The position numbers and the translations under genes are program-made. Below are positions 56,556 to 64,000 of a DNA stretch of 64,000 nt, one piece after another. Location: assembly GCF_004000785.1 (NCBI RefSeq), contig NZ_BILX01000015.1, positions 1-64,000 on the forward strand. The letters are read 5' to 3'. The first letter of the stretch is position 1, and each line of letters begins with the position of its first letter. This DNA is from Paenibacillus ehimensis NBRC 15659 (GTDB lineage: Bacteria > Bacillota > Bacilli > Paenibacillales > NBRC-103111). A model generated the notes under the pieces. That model was not told where the DNA came from, searched no databases, and saw nothing but the letters and a program-made list of their open reading frames with translations.

Positions 56556-57812
56556 TTACTTGCCAAACGCCAGGAGCCCGACGGAAATCGTCACGTTGCC
56601 GCTTTTCTTTTTGGTCAGCGTCAGCCGCTCCGCACCGGTGTACCGTTTGGCCGCGGGCTCGCTGACTCCGTAAGCGCCGGTGAACTTGAACACCGTATCC
56701 GAAGGCTCTTCCATCGGCATCTCGTTCAATTCGCCCGGCGTATAGCACTCGAGGGGCCATCCGTATTTGGCGCAGACGGTAAGCAGCCCTTCCTCGTCTT
56801 TCTTCAGATCGATCGTACAGACCGCTTTGACGCTGCGGATCGAAAACCGCAGCTCTTCGAGCGTCTCGCAGATCACCGCTTCGATCTCCTCCGCCGCCGT
56901 TCCGCGGTTACAGCCGATGCCGAGCGCAATCACCTTCGGCCGGTACAGCACGCCGTTGGCGAGAATCGCTTCCTCGTCGGCCTTCAGCAGCCGGTGCGTG
57001 ACCACCAGCGCCGCCTGCGGCTCATCCGCCAGCGCGCTCCGCACGTCGCCGTACACCCGGATCGTCTGCGGCAGCGGCGTATCGTACAGCCACCAGTCCG
57101 GTTCCCCGGACTCTTGGACGACGGCGACGCGCTCTTCGTTGACGACGGACGCGCTGACCGGCGTCAGCTTGTCGGCCGATTCCCACGTCCAGCCGAAACG
57201 GCGGCCGAACAAATCGACGGCGATCGTCTTCTGCACGTCCGACGCGGTCGTCAGCACGGGCCTTGCGCCCAGCGCCGCCGCCACCTCGCGCGTCAGCTCG
57301 TTGGCTCCGCCCAGATGGCCCGACAGCACGCTGATGACGTGCTCCCCTTTGTCGTCGATGACGACGATTCCGGGGTCTTTCTTTTTGTCCTCCAGCAGCG
57401 GGGCGATCATCCGGACCACCGCGCCGAGCGAGATGATGCAAATAATGCCCTTATACGCCGGAAACAGCGCGGGAAACAGCAGCCGCACGCTGCCCTCGAA
57501 CAATTGGATGCCTTTGGCCGCTTCGTCGCCTCGCGCAAATTTGGACATGTAATACACGTCGGCATGGGAAAAGGTGCTCCGCAAACGGCGTGCCAGCTCC
57601 ACCCCATGCTTCGTAATGGCGACGACCGCGTAATCACCGTTCAAACGGACCGCCGGGATCACGCCTTCCTGCAAAGCAATGGGCTGGGCGCCCTCGCCCG
57701 CGGCGGCTCCGGCTTCGGGCGCGTTGCCCGTTCCTCCGAAAGAAGCTGCGGCCGACGCGGCCTCCGCCACCATCCCGTTCCGCGCTCCGTCCCCGCCCTT
57801 CGCGCTCATCAT
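56556..57812 (-). CDS. cbiG: Cobalt-precorrin-5A hydrolase (CbiG)
   Basis: 418 residues. The CbiG core begins about residue 60 with YAVVAITKHGVELARRL, then FVGALG-equivalent CIISLGAVVRMIAPLLEDKKKDPGIVVID and the signature SVLSGHLGGANELTREVA, and the C-terminal domain ALGIGCNRGTAAEEIEAV. It opens the ring lactone and releases acetaldehyde in the anaerobic pathway. The first ~55 residues are an Ala/Gly-rich extension not needed for the fold. Its start overlaps the cbiF stop. Confidence 0.94.
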   Translation of the reverse strand: MMSAKGGDGARNGMVAEAASAAASFGGTGNAPEAGAAAGEGAQPIALQEGVIPAVRLNGDYAVVAITKHGVELARRLRSTFSHADVYYMSKFARGDEAAKGIQLFEGSVRLLFPALFPAYKGIICIISLGAVVRMIAPLLEDKKKDPGIVVIDDKGEHVISVLSGHLGGANELTREVAAALGARPVLTTASDVQKTIAVDLFGRRFGWTWESADKLTPVSASVVNEERVAVVQESGEPDWWLYDTPLPQTIRVYGDVRSALADEPQAALVVTHRLLKADEEAILANGVLYRPKVIALGIGCNRGTAAEEIEAVICETLEELRFSIRSVKAVCTIDLKKDEEGLLTVCAKYGWPLECYTPGELNEMPMEEPSDTVFKFTGAYGVSEPAAKRYTGAERLTLTKKKSGNVTISVGLLAFGK

Positions 57813-58585
57813 TCCTTCACTCCTTTGCGGTAGCCGTGAGTAAACGATTTGTCGTACAGCTTGGAGCGGTATTCGTCCTTCTCGTGAATGTTCGGGTCAA
57901 GCGCCCATCCGGCCAAAATCATCGCGTGCGAGCGGATGCCGTTCGTCCGCATATCCTCATCCAGCTTCTCCAGCGTCGTGCGGACGATCAATTGATCCGG
58001 CCATGTCGCCCGCTGCACGACTGCTACCGGCGTATCCGGTCTCCAGCCGGCTTCGGTCAGCTCGCGCACGACTTTTTTGGTCAGCGTCGCGCTGAGGAAC
58101 AGCGCGATTGTACAGTGATGCGACGCCAGCTCCTTCAACTGCTCGCGGTCCGGCACCGGCGTGCGTCCTTCGGCCCGCGTCAAAATGAGCGTCTGCGTCA
58201 GCTCCGGAATCGTCAGCTCCGCTCCGACCGCCGCTGCGGCCGCAAATACCGAGCTGACGCCCGGGATGATCTCGCAGGAGATGCCTTCTTTGGCGAGCAG
58301 CGCCTTTTGCTCCATAATCGCCCCGAACACGGCCGGATCACCGGTATGCACCCGGGCGACGAGCTTGCCCGCTTTAACGCGGTCGGTCATGATGGCGACC
58401 ATTTCCTCCAGACTCATGCCGGCGCTTTGCAGCACCTCCGCCCCCGGCTTCGCCCGGGCAATCAATTCCTCGTTGACGAGAGAATCCGTATACAGCACGA
58501 CGTCCGCTTCCTGCAGGATGCGGAGTCCTTTGACGGTGATCAAATCCGGGTCCCCGGGACCTGCTCCGATAATGTAAATTTTCAT
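57809..58585 (-). CDS. cbiF: Cobalt-precorrin-4 C11-methyltransferase (CbiF/CobM)
   Basis: 258 residues. SAM-dependent tetrapyrrole methylase: IIGAGPGDPDLITVKGLRIL, VVLYTDSLVNEEL, RVHTGDPAVFGAI and IIPGVSSVFAAAAAVGAELTIPELTQTLILTRAEGRTPVP, the last being typical of CobM/CbiF. It adds the C11 methyl group. It lies directly after cbiL with no gap. Confidence 0.95.
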   Translation of the reverse strand: MKIYIIGAGPGDPDLITVKGLRILQEADVVLYTDSLVNEELIARAKPGAEVLQSAGMSLEEMVAIMTDRVKAGKLVARVHTGDPAVFGAIMEQKALLAKEGISCEIIPGVSSVFAAAAAVGAELTIPELTQTLILTRAEGRTPVPDREQLKELASHHCTIALFLSATLTKKVVRELTEAGWRPDTPVAVVQRATWPDQLIVRTTLEKLDEDMRTNGIRSHAMILAGWALDPNIHEKDEYRSKLYDKSFTHGYRKGVKE

Positions 58586-59296
58586 CTATTTTCTCACCAC
58601 CATCAGCGTCAAATATTCCAGTTCCCGGCCAGCCAGCTCCTCGATATTGCGCCAGATCAGTTCCTCCGCAGAGGTTACCTTGGTCAAAACCGCCGCCTTG
58701 TCGACCAGTCCCAAATCGCGCAGCACGGTCAGCATCAGGTCGATGACCTTCGCCACCTTGATGAATACGACACAGTCGTGCGTTTCAAGCGCACGGCGCA
58801 TCGCATCGTAATCGTCGGTCGCCGGCACGACAGCCACCTGCTCGTCTCCGTCCGCCAGCGGCAGACCGAGCCTTGACGCAGCGGCAAGCACGGAAGAGAT
58901 GCCCGGTATGGATACGGCTTCCACCTCGGGATGGCGCTCCTTCATGAGCCGCATCAGATGAATGTACGTGCTGTACAGCATCGGATCGCCTTCCGTGACG
59001 AATGCGACGTTTTTCCCTTGGCTGAGATAGCCCCATACGGTGTCGACCGTCTTGTTCCACTGCTTCTCCAGCGATTCGCGGTCCTTCGTCATCGGGAAGG
59101 TCAGGCCGACCATTTCCTTCTCCCGGGTGTCGACGTACAGCTCCGTAATGGCCAAAGCGTAGCTTTTCGCTCCGGATTTCTTGCGGGGGTAGGCGATGAC
59201 CGGCGACTCCTTCAGCAGGCGGAACGCCTTCACTGTAATCAGCTCGGGGTCCCCCGGCCCCACGCCCAATCCGTACAACGTGCCCAGCTTACTCAT
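58586..59296 (-). CDS. cbiL: Cobalt-factor II (precorrin-2) C20-methyltransferase (CbiL/CobI)
   Basis: 236 residues. [34 protein letters not shown] near the N-terminus, [17 protein letters not shown] and [32 protein letters not shown] mark CobI/CbiL among the tetrapyrrole methylases. It methylates C20 as the first committed step of ring contraction. Its start lies eight bases inside the cbiET end. Confidence 0.95.
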   Translation of the reverse strand: MSKLGTLYGLGVGPGDPELITVKAFRLLKESPVIAYPRKKSGAKSYALAITELYVDTREKEMVGLTFPMTKDRESLEKQWNKTVDTVWGYLSQGKNVAFVTEGDPMLYSTYIHLMRLMKERHPEVEAVSIPGISSVLAAASRLGLPLADGDEQVAVVPATDDYDAMRRALETHDCVVFIKVAKVIDLMLTVLRDLGLVDKAAVLTKVTSAEELIWRNIEELAGRELEYLTLMVVRK

Positions 59297-60539
59297 CCGT
59301 TCCGTCCTCTCCTTTATCCGTCCGCTTCCGCGCTGCGATGATGTATACCGGATTCAAGCTTTCAAACCGCGTCATGTCCAAAATCGGCTTGCTGCGGCTC
59401 ACTTGCGTCAGCGTGATGTCCGTCACGAACCCTTCCTCGGCAAAAGCTTGCGCCGCCGCGGACAAATTCTCGATCGTGACCGCATTCAGCACGATCCGCC
59501 CTTCCGGCTTCAGCCGGGCGCAGCATACGGCCAGCAGCTCGCGCAGCTCGCCGCCGCTGCCGCCGATAAAGACCGCATCGGGATCGGGAAACTGCTCCAG
59601 CCCTTGCGGCGCTTTGCCGTGAACGGCGGTAATGTCCGTACGGAATTTGCGGGCGTTCTCGCGAAAATTGTCCAGGTCGCCTTCGTTCTTTTCGATGGCG
59701 TAGACCGCGCCCTCGCGGCAGATTTTCGCCGCTTCGATCGCGACCGAGCCCGTGCAGGTTCCGATGTCCCAAACGACGCTGTCCCGCTTCAACTGCAGGG
59801 CCGCCAAGCTGAGCACGCGGACTTCCTTTTTCGTGATGAGCCCTTTGTCCGGCTTCCGTTGCGCAAACTCTCCATCCTCAATACCGAGCGACCAGCGCGG
59901 CGGTTCGGCATCTTTGCGCATCCGCAGCACGACGACATTGAGCGGCGAAAAATGCGTCTCGGCCATATCCGCCAGCTCCTGCAACCCGAACCAGCCCGTC
60001 CGCTCGGCGGTTCCGCCGAGGTTCTCGCCGACGAACACGTCATATTCGGTCATGCCGAAGCTGAGCAAATACCGCGCGATCGCCCCCGGCGTATTGTGCT
60101 CGTCCGTGAGCAGCGCCACTTTCTTCGCGCCGTCGATCCGCTGCGCCAAGCCTTGCATGCTGCGTCCGTGCACGCTGACGACCACAGCGTCCTGCCAGCT
60201 CTCGCCGATCCGCGCAAAAGCAAGCTGCAGCGAGCTCACCTGAGGGTAAACCTCCACCTGCCCGGGCAGCTTGCCGGCCAAGTAGCCTCCGATCCCGTAA
60301 AACAACGGATCGCCCGAAGCCAGCACCACCGTGTTCCGGGTTTCCGACCTCAGGCGCTCCGTCAGCTCGGACAGCCCGCTTTTGAGCACGACCTTTTCAG
60401 CGGCGGCATCGGCAAAAAACTGCAGCTGCCGCTCCCCGCCGATCAATAGCCCGGCTTGCCGAATCCGGTCGAGATATGCCTGCGGCAAGCCCGCCGCTCC
60501 GTCGTCGCCAATCCCGATCACTGCGATTTTTTCTCCCAT
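59289..60539 (-). CDS. cbiET: CbiE-CbiT fusion, precorrin-6Y/7 methyltransferase-decarboxylase (CobL type)
   Basis: 416 residues from the ATG at 60539 (AAAGGGG upstream). The N-terminal ~210 residues are a CbiE methylase ([28 protein letters not shown]). The C-terminal ~200 are CbiT, with the SAM motif [17 protein letters not shown] and [15 protein letters not shown]. Together they methylate C5 and C15 and remove the C12 acetate carboxyl. Fused CbiET is common in aerobes (CobL) and in many Firmicutes. Confidence 0.95.
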   Translation of the reverse strand: MGEKIAVIGIGDDGAAGLPQAYLDRIRQAGLLIGGERQLQFFADAAAEKVVLKSGLSELTERLRSETRNTVVLASGDPLFYGIGGYLAGKLPGQVEVYPQVSSLQLAFARIGESWQDAVVVSVHGRSMQGLAQRIDGAKKVALLTDEHNTPGAIARYLLSFGMTEYDVFVGENLGGTAERTGWFGLQELADMAETHFSPLNVVVLRMRKDAEPPRWSLGIEDGEFAQRKPDKGLITKKEVRVLSLAALQLKRDSVVWDIGTCTGSVAIEAAKICREGAVYAIEKNEGDLDNFRENARKFRTDITAVHGKAPQGLEQFPDPDAVFIGGSGGELRELLAVCCARLKPEGRIVLNAVTIENLSAAAQAFAEEGFVTDITLTQVSRSKPILDMTRFESLNPVYIIAARKRTDKGEDGTDE

Positions 60540-60616
60540 GCGTGTACCCCTTTCCTTCTTGCCCGCCTGCCGGAGTCCGAGTCCGGTCAATCGTCGTCCT
60601 CTCTGCAAGCAGAACG

Positions 60617-61753
60617 TTAAACCACGTTCGTCATGCTTTTACGTCCCAACAGCGAGCCCTTCATCGAAATGATCACCGTTTCGACTTCCAGCGGCGTCCG
60701 CACCTTCGCCTCAGGTCCAAACGCTCCCGCTTCCCGCAGCGATTCCCGGCAGCAATGGCCGGACATCACGTCGAAAAATGCGGTACAGCCCAGCGCCTGC
60801 ATCTGATCGCCGACCTGCGCCGCCGTATTCGCTTGCAAAATTTCCTTGACGGCCGCTTCCGGCGCTCCCGCTTCCTCCGCCATGCGCGCCAGAAATCCGA
60901 AGTCGACCGAGGCGCTTTTGGAATGCACCATCATGACGCCCTGCGCCACCTTGGAAAATTTACCCATCATGCCGACAAGCGTAATTTTGCTTATACCTTG
61001 CCGCGCGCACTGCTGAATCGCAAAGCCGACGAAATCGCCCATCTCGACAAACGCTTCCTCCGGCAGCTCCGGGTACAGCTCCATGCCGTACTTCTCGCTG
61101 CGCCCGCCGGTCGACAGCACCACGTGGCTGCAGCCGCCCTTAACCGCCACACGGATCGCCTGCGCGACGCTCGCTTTGTATGCGGCTGTTGAGAACGGCA
61201 CCACAATGCCGCGCGTGCCCAAAATCGAGATGCCGCCAAGGATGCCCAGCCGGGCGTTGAGCGTCTTCTTCGCAATCTCCTCGCCGTCCGGCACGGACAC
61301 GACCACGCGCACGCCGCGCTTCACCTCATAGCGGTTCAGCACCGCTTCGACGGCTTCGCGGATCATTTTCCGCGGCACCGGATTGATCGCCGCCTGTCCG
61401 ACCTCGACCGGCAGCCCCGGCTTCGTCACCCGGCCGACCCCGACGCCGCCGTCGATCTCGATCCCCGGCGCTTCACGCCAGAACACCTCGCTGATGATCC
61501 GCGCGCCGTGCGTGGCATCCGGGTCGTCGCCGCCGTCTTTGATCACCTCGGCGGACGCCCAATCGGACGCATAGGCGCAGGCGACGATGTCGAACGTCAC
61601 GTCCTGCCCGATCGGCAGACGAATGGTCGCCTGCGTCTGGGACTCCTGCATAATTAGTGCCTCAAGCGCCGCTTGAGCCGCCGCCGTCGCGCAGGCGCCC
61701 GTCGTATAGCCATGCCGGAGCGGCTTCGTTTCCTTTTCCCCGCCGTCCGCCAT
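60617..61753 (-). CDS. cbiD: Cobalt-precorrin-5B C1-methyltransferase (CbiD)
   Basis: 378 residues from the ATG at 61753; AGGGA lies seven bases upstream, inside the end of cbi[20 protein letters not shown] is the CbiD N-terminus, followed by [23 protein letters not shown] and [17 protein letters not shown]. CbiD is specific to the oxygen-independent cobalamin route, so this operon is the anaerobic (early cobalt) type. Confidence 0.95.
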   Translation of the reverse strand: MADGGEKETKPLRHGYTTGACATAAAQAALEALIMQESQTQATIRLPIGQDVTFDIVACAYASDWASAEVIKDGGDDPDATHGARIISEVFWREAPGIEIDGGVGVGRVTKPGLPVEVGQAAINPVPRKMIREAVEAVLNRYEVKRGVRVVVSVPDGEEIAKKTLNARLGILGGISILGTRGIVVPFSTAAYKASVAQAIRVAVKGGCSHVVLSTGGRSEKYGMELYPELPEEAFVEMGDFVGFAIQQCARQGISKITLVGMMGKFSKVAQGVMMVHSKSASVDFGFLARMAEEAGAPEAAVKEILQANTAAQVGDQMQALGCTAFFDVMSGHCCRESLREAGAFGPEAKVRTPLEVETVIISMKGSLLGRKSMTNVV

Positions 61754-61757
61754 CGCG

Positions 61758-62408
61758 TTATCCCTGCCGTTCGGCGAGCAGCGACAGCGCGTTGACGGTG
61801 GCCACCGCGACCGGGCTGCCGCCCTTCCGCCCGATATTCGTAATAAACGGCACATCCAGCTTCAGCAGCTCTTCCTTCGACTCCGCCGCCGATACGAAGC
61901 CGACCGGCACGCCGACGATCAGTCCCGGACGCGCCTCCCCTTCCTTGACGAGCCGGATCAGCTCCAGCAGCGCCGTCGGCGCATTGCCGATCGCATAAAT
62001 CGCGCCGTCCGCTTCCCGTGCCGCCTTCCGTATCGAAATGATCGCCCGGGTCGTGTTCAGCCGTTTCGCTTCTTCCATCACATCCGCGTCCGAAATGTAC
62101 ACCCGCACGTCTCCGCCGTACTTGGCCAGCCTCGGCTTGCTAATGCCCACCTGCACCATCTGCACGTCCGCGACCACCGGCTTGCCGCTGCGGATCGCCT
62201 CGATTCCGGCGCGGATCGCGTCCGGATGGAATACCAGGCTGCGCCCGAGCTCAAAATCCGCCGACGCGTGAATGACGCGCTGCACGACCTTGAACTGCTC
62301 TTCCGTGTAATTATGCTCGCCAAGCTCCTCCGTGATCATTTCGAAGCTTTTTTCTTCGATTTCCTGCGGTTGAACGGTAAGCGGTTTAAACTCCGTGCGA
62401 AAATCCAT
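61758..62408 (-). CDS. cbiC: Cobalt-precorrin-8 methylmutase (CbiC/CobH)
   Basis: 216 residues. RVIHASADFELGRSLVFHPDAI carries the catalytic histidine, and ADVQMVQVGISKPRL, AIGNAPTALLELIRL and GVPVGFVSAAESKEEL complete the CbiC pattern. It moves the methyl group from C11 to C12 to give cobyrinate. Its ATG touches the cbiJ stop. Confidence 0.95.
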   Translation of the reverse strand: MDFRTEFKPLTVQPQEIEEKSFEMITEELGEHNYTEEQFKVVQRVIHASADFELGRSLVFHPDAIRAGIEAIRSGKPVVADVQMVQVGISKPRLAKYGGDVRVYISDADVMEEAKRLNTTRAIISIRKAAREADGAIYAIGNAPTALLELIRLVKEGEARPGLIVGVPVGFVSAAESKEELLKLDVPFITNIGRKGGSPVAVATVNALSLLAERQG

Positions 62409-63187
62409 TAATCGCGCACCTCCTGAAATAATGCGTTTAACGCGCTCGTGACGCCTTCAAAATCCGAATATACTTCGCCATACTCCAGCTGCGGCCGCCC
62501 GATGACGATCGTGTCGATATCCATTTCGAGCGCCGCCGACAGCTTTTCCTCCACCGCGCCGACCTTGCCGCTTTCCTTCGTGACGATGACGTTGACGCCG
62601 TAATGCTTGTACAGCGCCTGGTTCAGCTCTTTGGAAAAAGGCCCCTGCATCGCGATAATGTTCTTCTGCTCGAGGCCGAGCTGCTCGCATTTCTCCATAT
62701 TGTCCTTGCGCGGCAGCATGCGCGCCACCAGCGTCGTGCCCGACAGTCCGATCAGCCGTTCGGCAAAAATTTGCAGCGTCTTGCTCCCCGTCGTCAGCAT
62801 GATGACGCCGCGTTTCTGCGCCGCCAGCTCGGCCGCGTCTTCATAATCGTCGACGAAAAACAGCCGCGGGTGCCCATCGTACGATCCCCGCTCGCGCTCG
62901 TAGCGGATATAAGGCACTCCTGCCTGCTCGGCCGCCGCCATCGCGTTGCGGGACGCTTCTTCCGCAAACGGATGGCTTGCATCAACCACCGCGTGAGCGC
63001 CCCGGCTGCGGATCAAATCCGCCAAGCCGTGTGCGTCAAGCCGGCCCATGCGCACCTCAAGCCCCGCCTCTTCGAGGCTCTTGGCCGCGCTCTCGGTCAC
63101 GACGGTGGCGACGAGCGGATAGCCCACCGCCCGGATACGCAGCGCGAGCTCCCTGGCGTCGCTCGTCCCGGCCAGCACAATGATCAT
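62408..63187 (-). CDS. cbiJ: Cobalt-precorrin-6A reductase (CbiJ/CobK)
   Basis: 259 residues. VLAGTSDARELALRI at the N-terminus, DASHPFAEEASRNAMAAAEQAGVPYIRYER, LTTGSKTLQIFAERL and VTKESGKVGAVEEKL are CobK/CbiJ signatures. It reduces the ring with NAD(P)H. Start overlaps the CbiX stop by four bases. Confidence 0.94.
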   Translation of the reverse strand: MIIVLAGTSDARELALRIRAVGYPLVATVVTESAAKSLEEAGLEVRMGRLDAHGLADLIRSRGAHAVVDASHPFAEEASRNAMAAAEQAGVPYIRYERERGSYDGHPRLFFVDDYEDAAELAAQKRGVIMLTTGSKTLQIFAERLIGLSGTTLVARMLPRKDNMEKCEQLGLEQKNIIAMQGPFSKELNQALYKHYGVNVIVTKESGKVGAVEEKLSAALEMDIDTIVIGRPQLEYGEVYSDFEGVTSALNALFQEVRD

Positions 63188-64000
63188 GACAGCACCTCCT
63201 TCGCCGCAGCCGCCTCCGACGGCTCGGCAGGCTTCGTGCCGCCGCTTTCCGGATGGTGATGCTCGTGCTCATGATGCCCGTGAGCATGAGCATGGTGACC
63301 GTGTTCATGCGCATGATGGTGCTCGTGGTCGTGATGATGGTCATGATCGTGATCGTGTTCATGGTGATGATGATGGTGATGCCCATGCTCGTGATCGTGA
63401 TGGTGATGATGGTCCAAATGCTTCATCGCTTCAAGACGGTATTGGCACATATCGCAGTTCATCCGCGCTTCGCCTTGAAGCGCTTCTTGCGCCCGCTCCA
63501 GCAGAATCGTTTGCAGCGTCGGGTGGAACCCGAAGTATTCGGCCAGCACGAACGATTTATCCGGATACTTCTCCGCAAAAGCTTCCGTCATTTGCTCCAT
63601 CCGCTTGATCAGCACGCCGGTGAACAAAAAGTAAGGCAGCAGGACGACCCGCTTCGCCCCAAGCCGGATACAGCGTTCGATTCCTTCGTCCACCAGCGGC
63701 GCCGTCACGCCGATAAAGGCCGTCTCCACCCATTTGACCTTAAGCCGTTCCCAGAGCAGCCGTGTAATTTTGTATAAATCGCTGTTGGCGTCCGCATCGC
63801 TGCTGCCGCGTCCGATGACGAGAAGCGCCGTATCGTCCGTTCCGGCCAAGCCGTCTACGCCCGCTTCCGTCAGCCTGGAGATCAAAATATCCAGCGCCAG
63901 CTCGTGCACTCCGATCGGACGGCCGTACATAAACTGCACCGCCGGATACCTCCGTCTCGCGTCGTCAATCGCTGCCGGGATATGCAGCTTCGCATGTCCG
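63184..64000 (-). CDS. cbiX: Sirohydrochlorin cobaltochelatase CbiX with His-rich tail (5' end outside window)
   Basis: At least 271 residues; the frame is open to the right edge, so the start is missing. The first visible residues, GHAKLHIPAAIDDARRRYP, and then FMYGRPIGVH belong to the first half of the duplicated CbiX fold; LLVIGRGSSDADANSDLYKI and VLLPYFLFTGVLIKRM belong to the second half. It inserts cobalt into sirohydrochlorin. After the fold come MNCDMC (the MxCxxC Fe-S motif known from long CbiX proteins) and a tail with about 37 histidines in 56 residues (63250-63420), a likely cobalt or nickel store. It is the first visible gene of the operon. Confidence 0.93.
   Translation of the reverse strand, partial: GHAKLHIPAAIDDARRRYPAVQFMYGRPIGVHELALDILISRLTEAGVDGLAGTDDTALLVIGRGSSDADANSDLYKITRLLWERLKVKWVETAFIGVTAPLVDEGIERCIRLGAKRVVLLPYFLFTGVLIKRMEQMTEAFAEKYPDKSFVLAEYFGFHPTLQTILLERAQEALQGEARMNCDMCQYRLEAMKHLDHHHHHDHEHGHHHHHHHEHDHDHDHHHDHEHHHAHEHGHHAHAHGHHEHEHHHPESGGTKPAEPSEAAAAKEVLS

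Noticed and set aside
63250-63420. Short repeated units that resemble a CRISPR array or microsatellite
   Set aside because: The repeats are in-frame histidine and aspartate/glutamate codons of the CbiX tail; there are no regular repeat-spacer units.
1-64000. tRNA, rRNA, insertion sequences, prophage or integration sites
   Set aside because: Reading both strands of the intergenic gaps gave no cloverleaf, transposase, terminal inverted repeats or integrase. The only long repeat is the T-box pair.

Overview
The window looks like chromosome from a high-GC, endospore-forming Gram-positive of the Paenibacillus/Cohnella type. Supporting signs are AGGAGG ribosome sites with frequent TTG and GTG starts, a Spo0E-type protein, two T-box leaders, a sigma-W-like promoter ahead of pspA, and the Bacillales order pheS-pheT-zapA-cvpA...mutS2. 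All calls come from reading the sequence; no database search was run.

Layout. 1-6032 (minus): one end of a nonribosomal peptide cluster, with a type II thioesterase, two half-ABC exporters and the first condensation domain of an NRPS that runs off the left edge. 6622-9725 (minus): two Gfo/Idh/MocA oxidoreductases and an AraC regulator, a probable sugar or polyol operon. 9867-13551: aminotransferase, M50 membrane protease, ArsC/Spx-like protein and a YdcF-like protein. 13618-24753 (minus): late cobalamin operon under a cobalamin riboswitch (24802-25130): btuF-btuC-btuD-cobT-cobU-cbiB-cobS-(cobD-cobQ fusion)-pduO-rluA. 25196-32987 (minus): lipoprotein, Spo0E-like protein, aminotransferase with Lrp regulator, GNAT remnant, cysteine synthase, MFS transporter, zinc-ribbon protein, DUF350 protein and PspA. 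33169-46058: mutS2, a YvlD-like protein, LysE exporter, MocR regulator and CuA-type cupredoxin, then cvpA, a giant zapA and pheT-pheS. 46112-47280: two nearly identical phenylalanine T-box leaders, one driving pheST and one an NTF2-like gene. 47412-54976: AhpD-like protein, GH38 alpha-mannosidase with its LacI regulator and two palindromic operators, a Tat-exported EfeB-type peroxidase and an unknown secreted protein. 55093-64000 (minus): anaerobic corrin-ring genes cbiX-cbiJ-cbiC-cbiD-cbiET-cbiL-cbiF-cbiG-cbiA, cut by the right edge.

The two cobalamin loci complement each other. The right one builds cobyrinate diamide from sirohydrochlorin (cbiH is not in the window). The left one imports corrinoid, adenosylates it, makes cobyric acid and the aminopropanol arm, and assembles the nucleotide loop.

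The most unusual features are the duplicated Phe T-box that puts an NTF2-like gene under amino-acid control, a ZapA enlarged to 872 residues by coiled coil, the CobD-CobQ fusion, a pair of hairpins with compensatory arm changes between cobU and cbiB, and a textbook ECF promoter before pspA.
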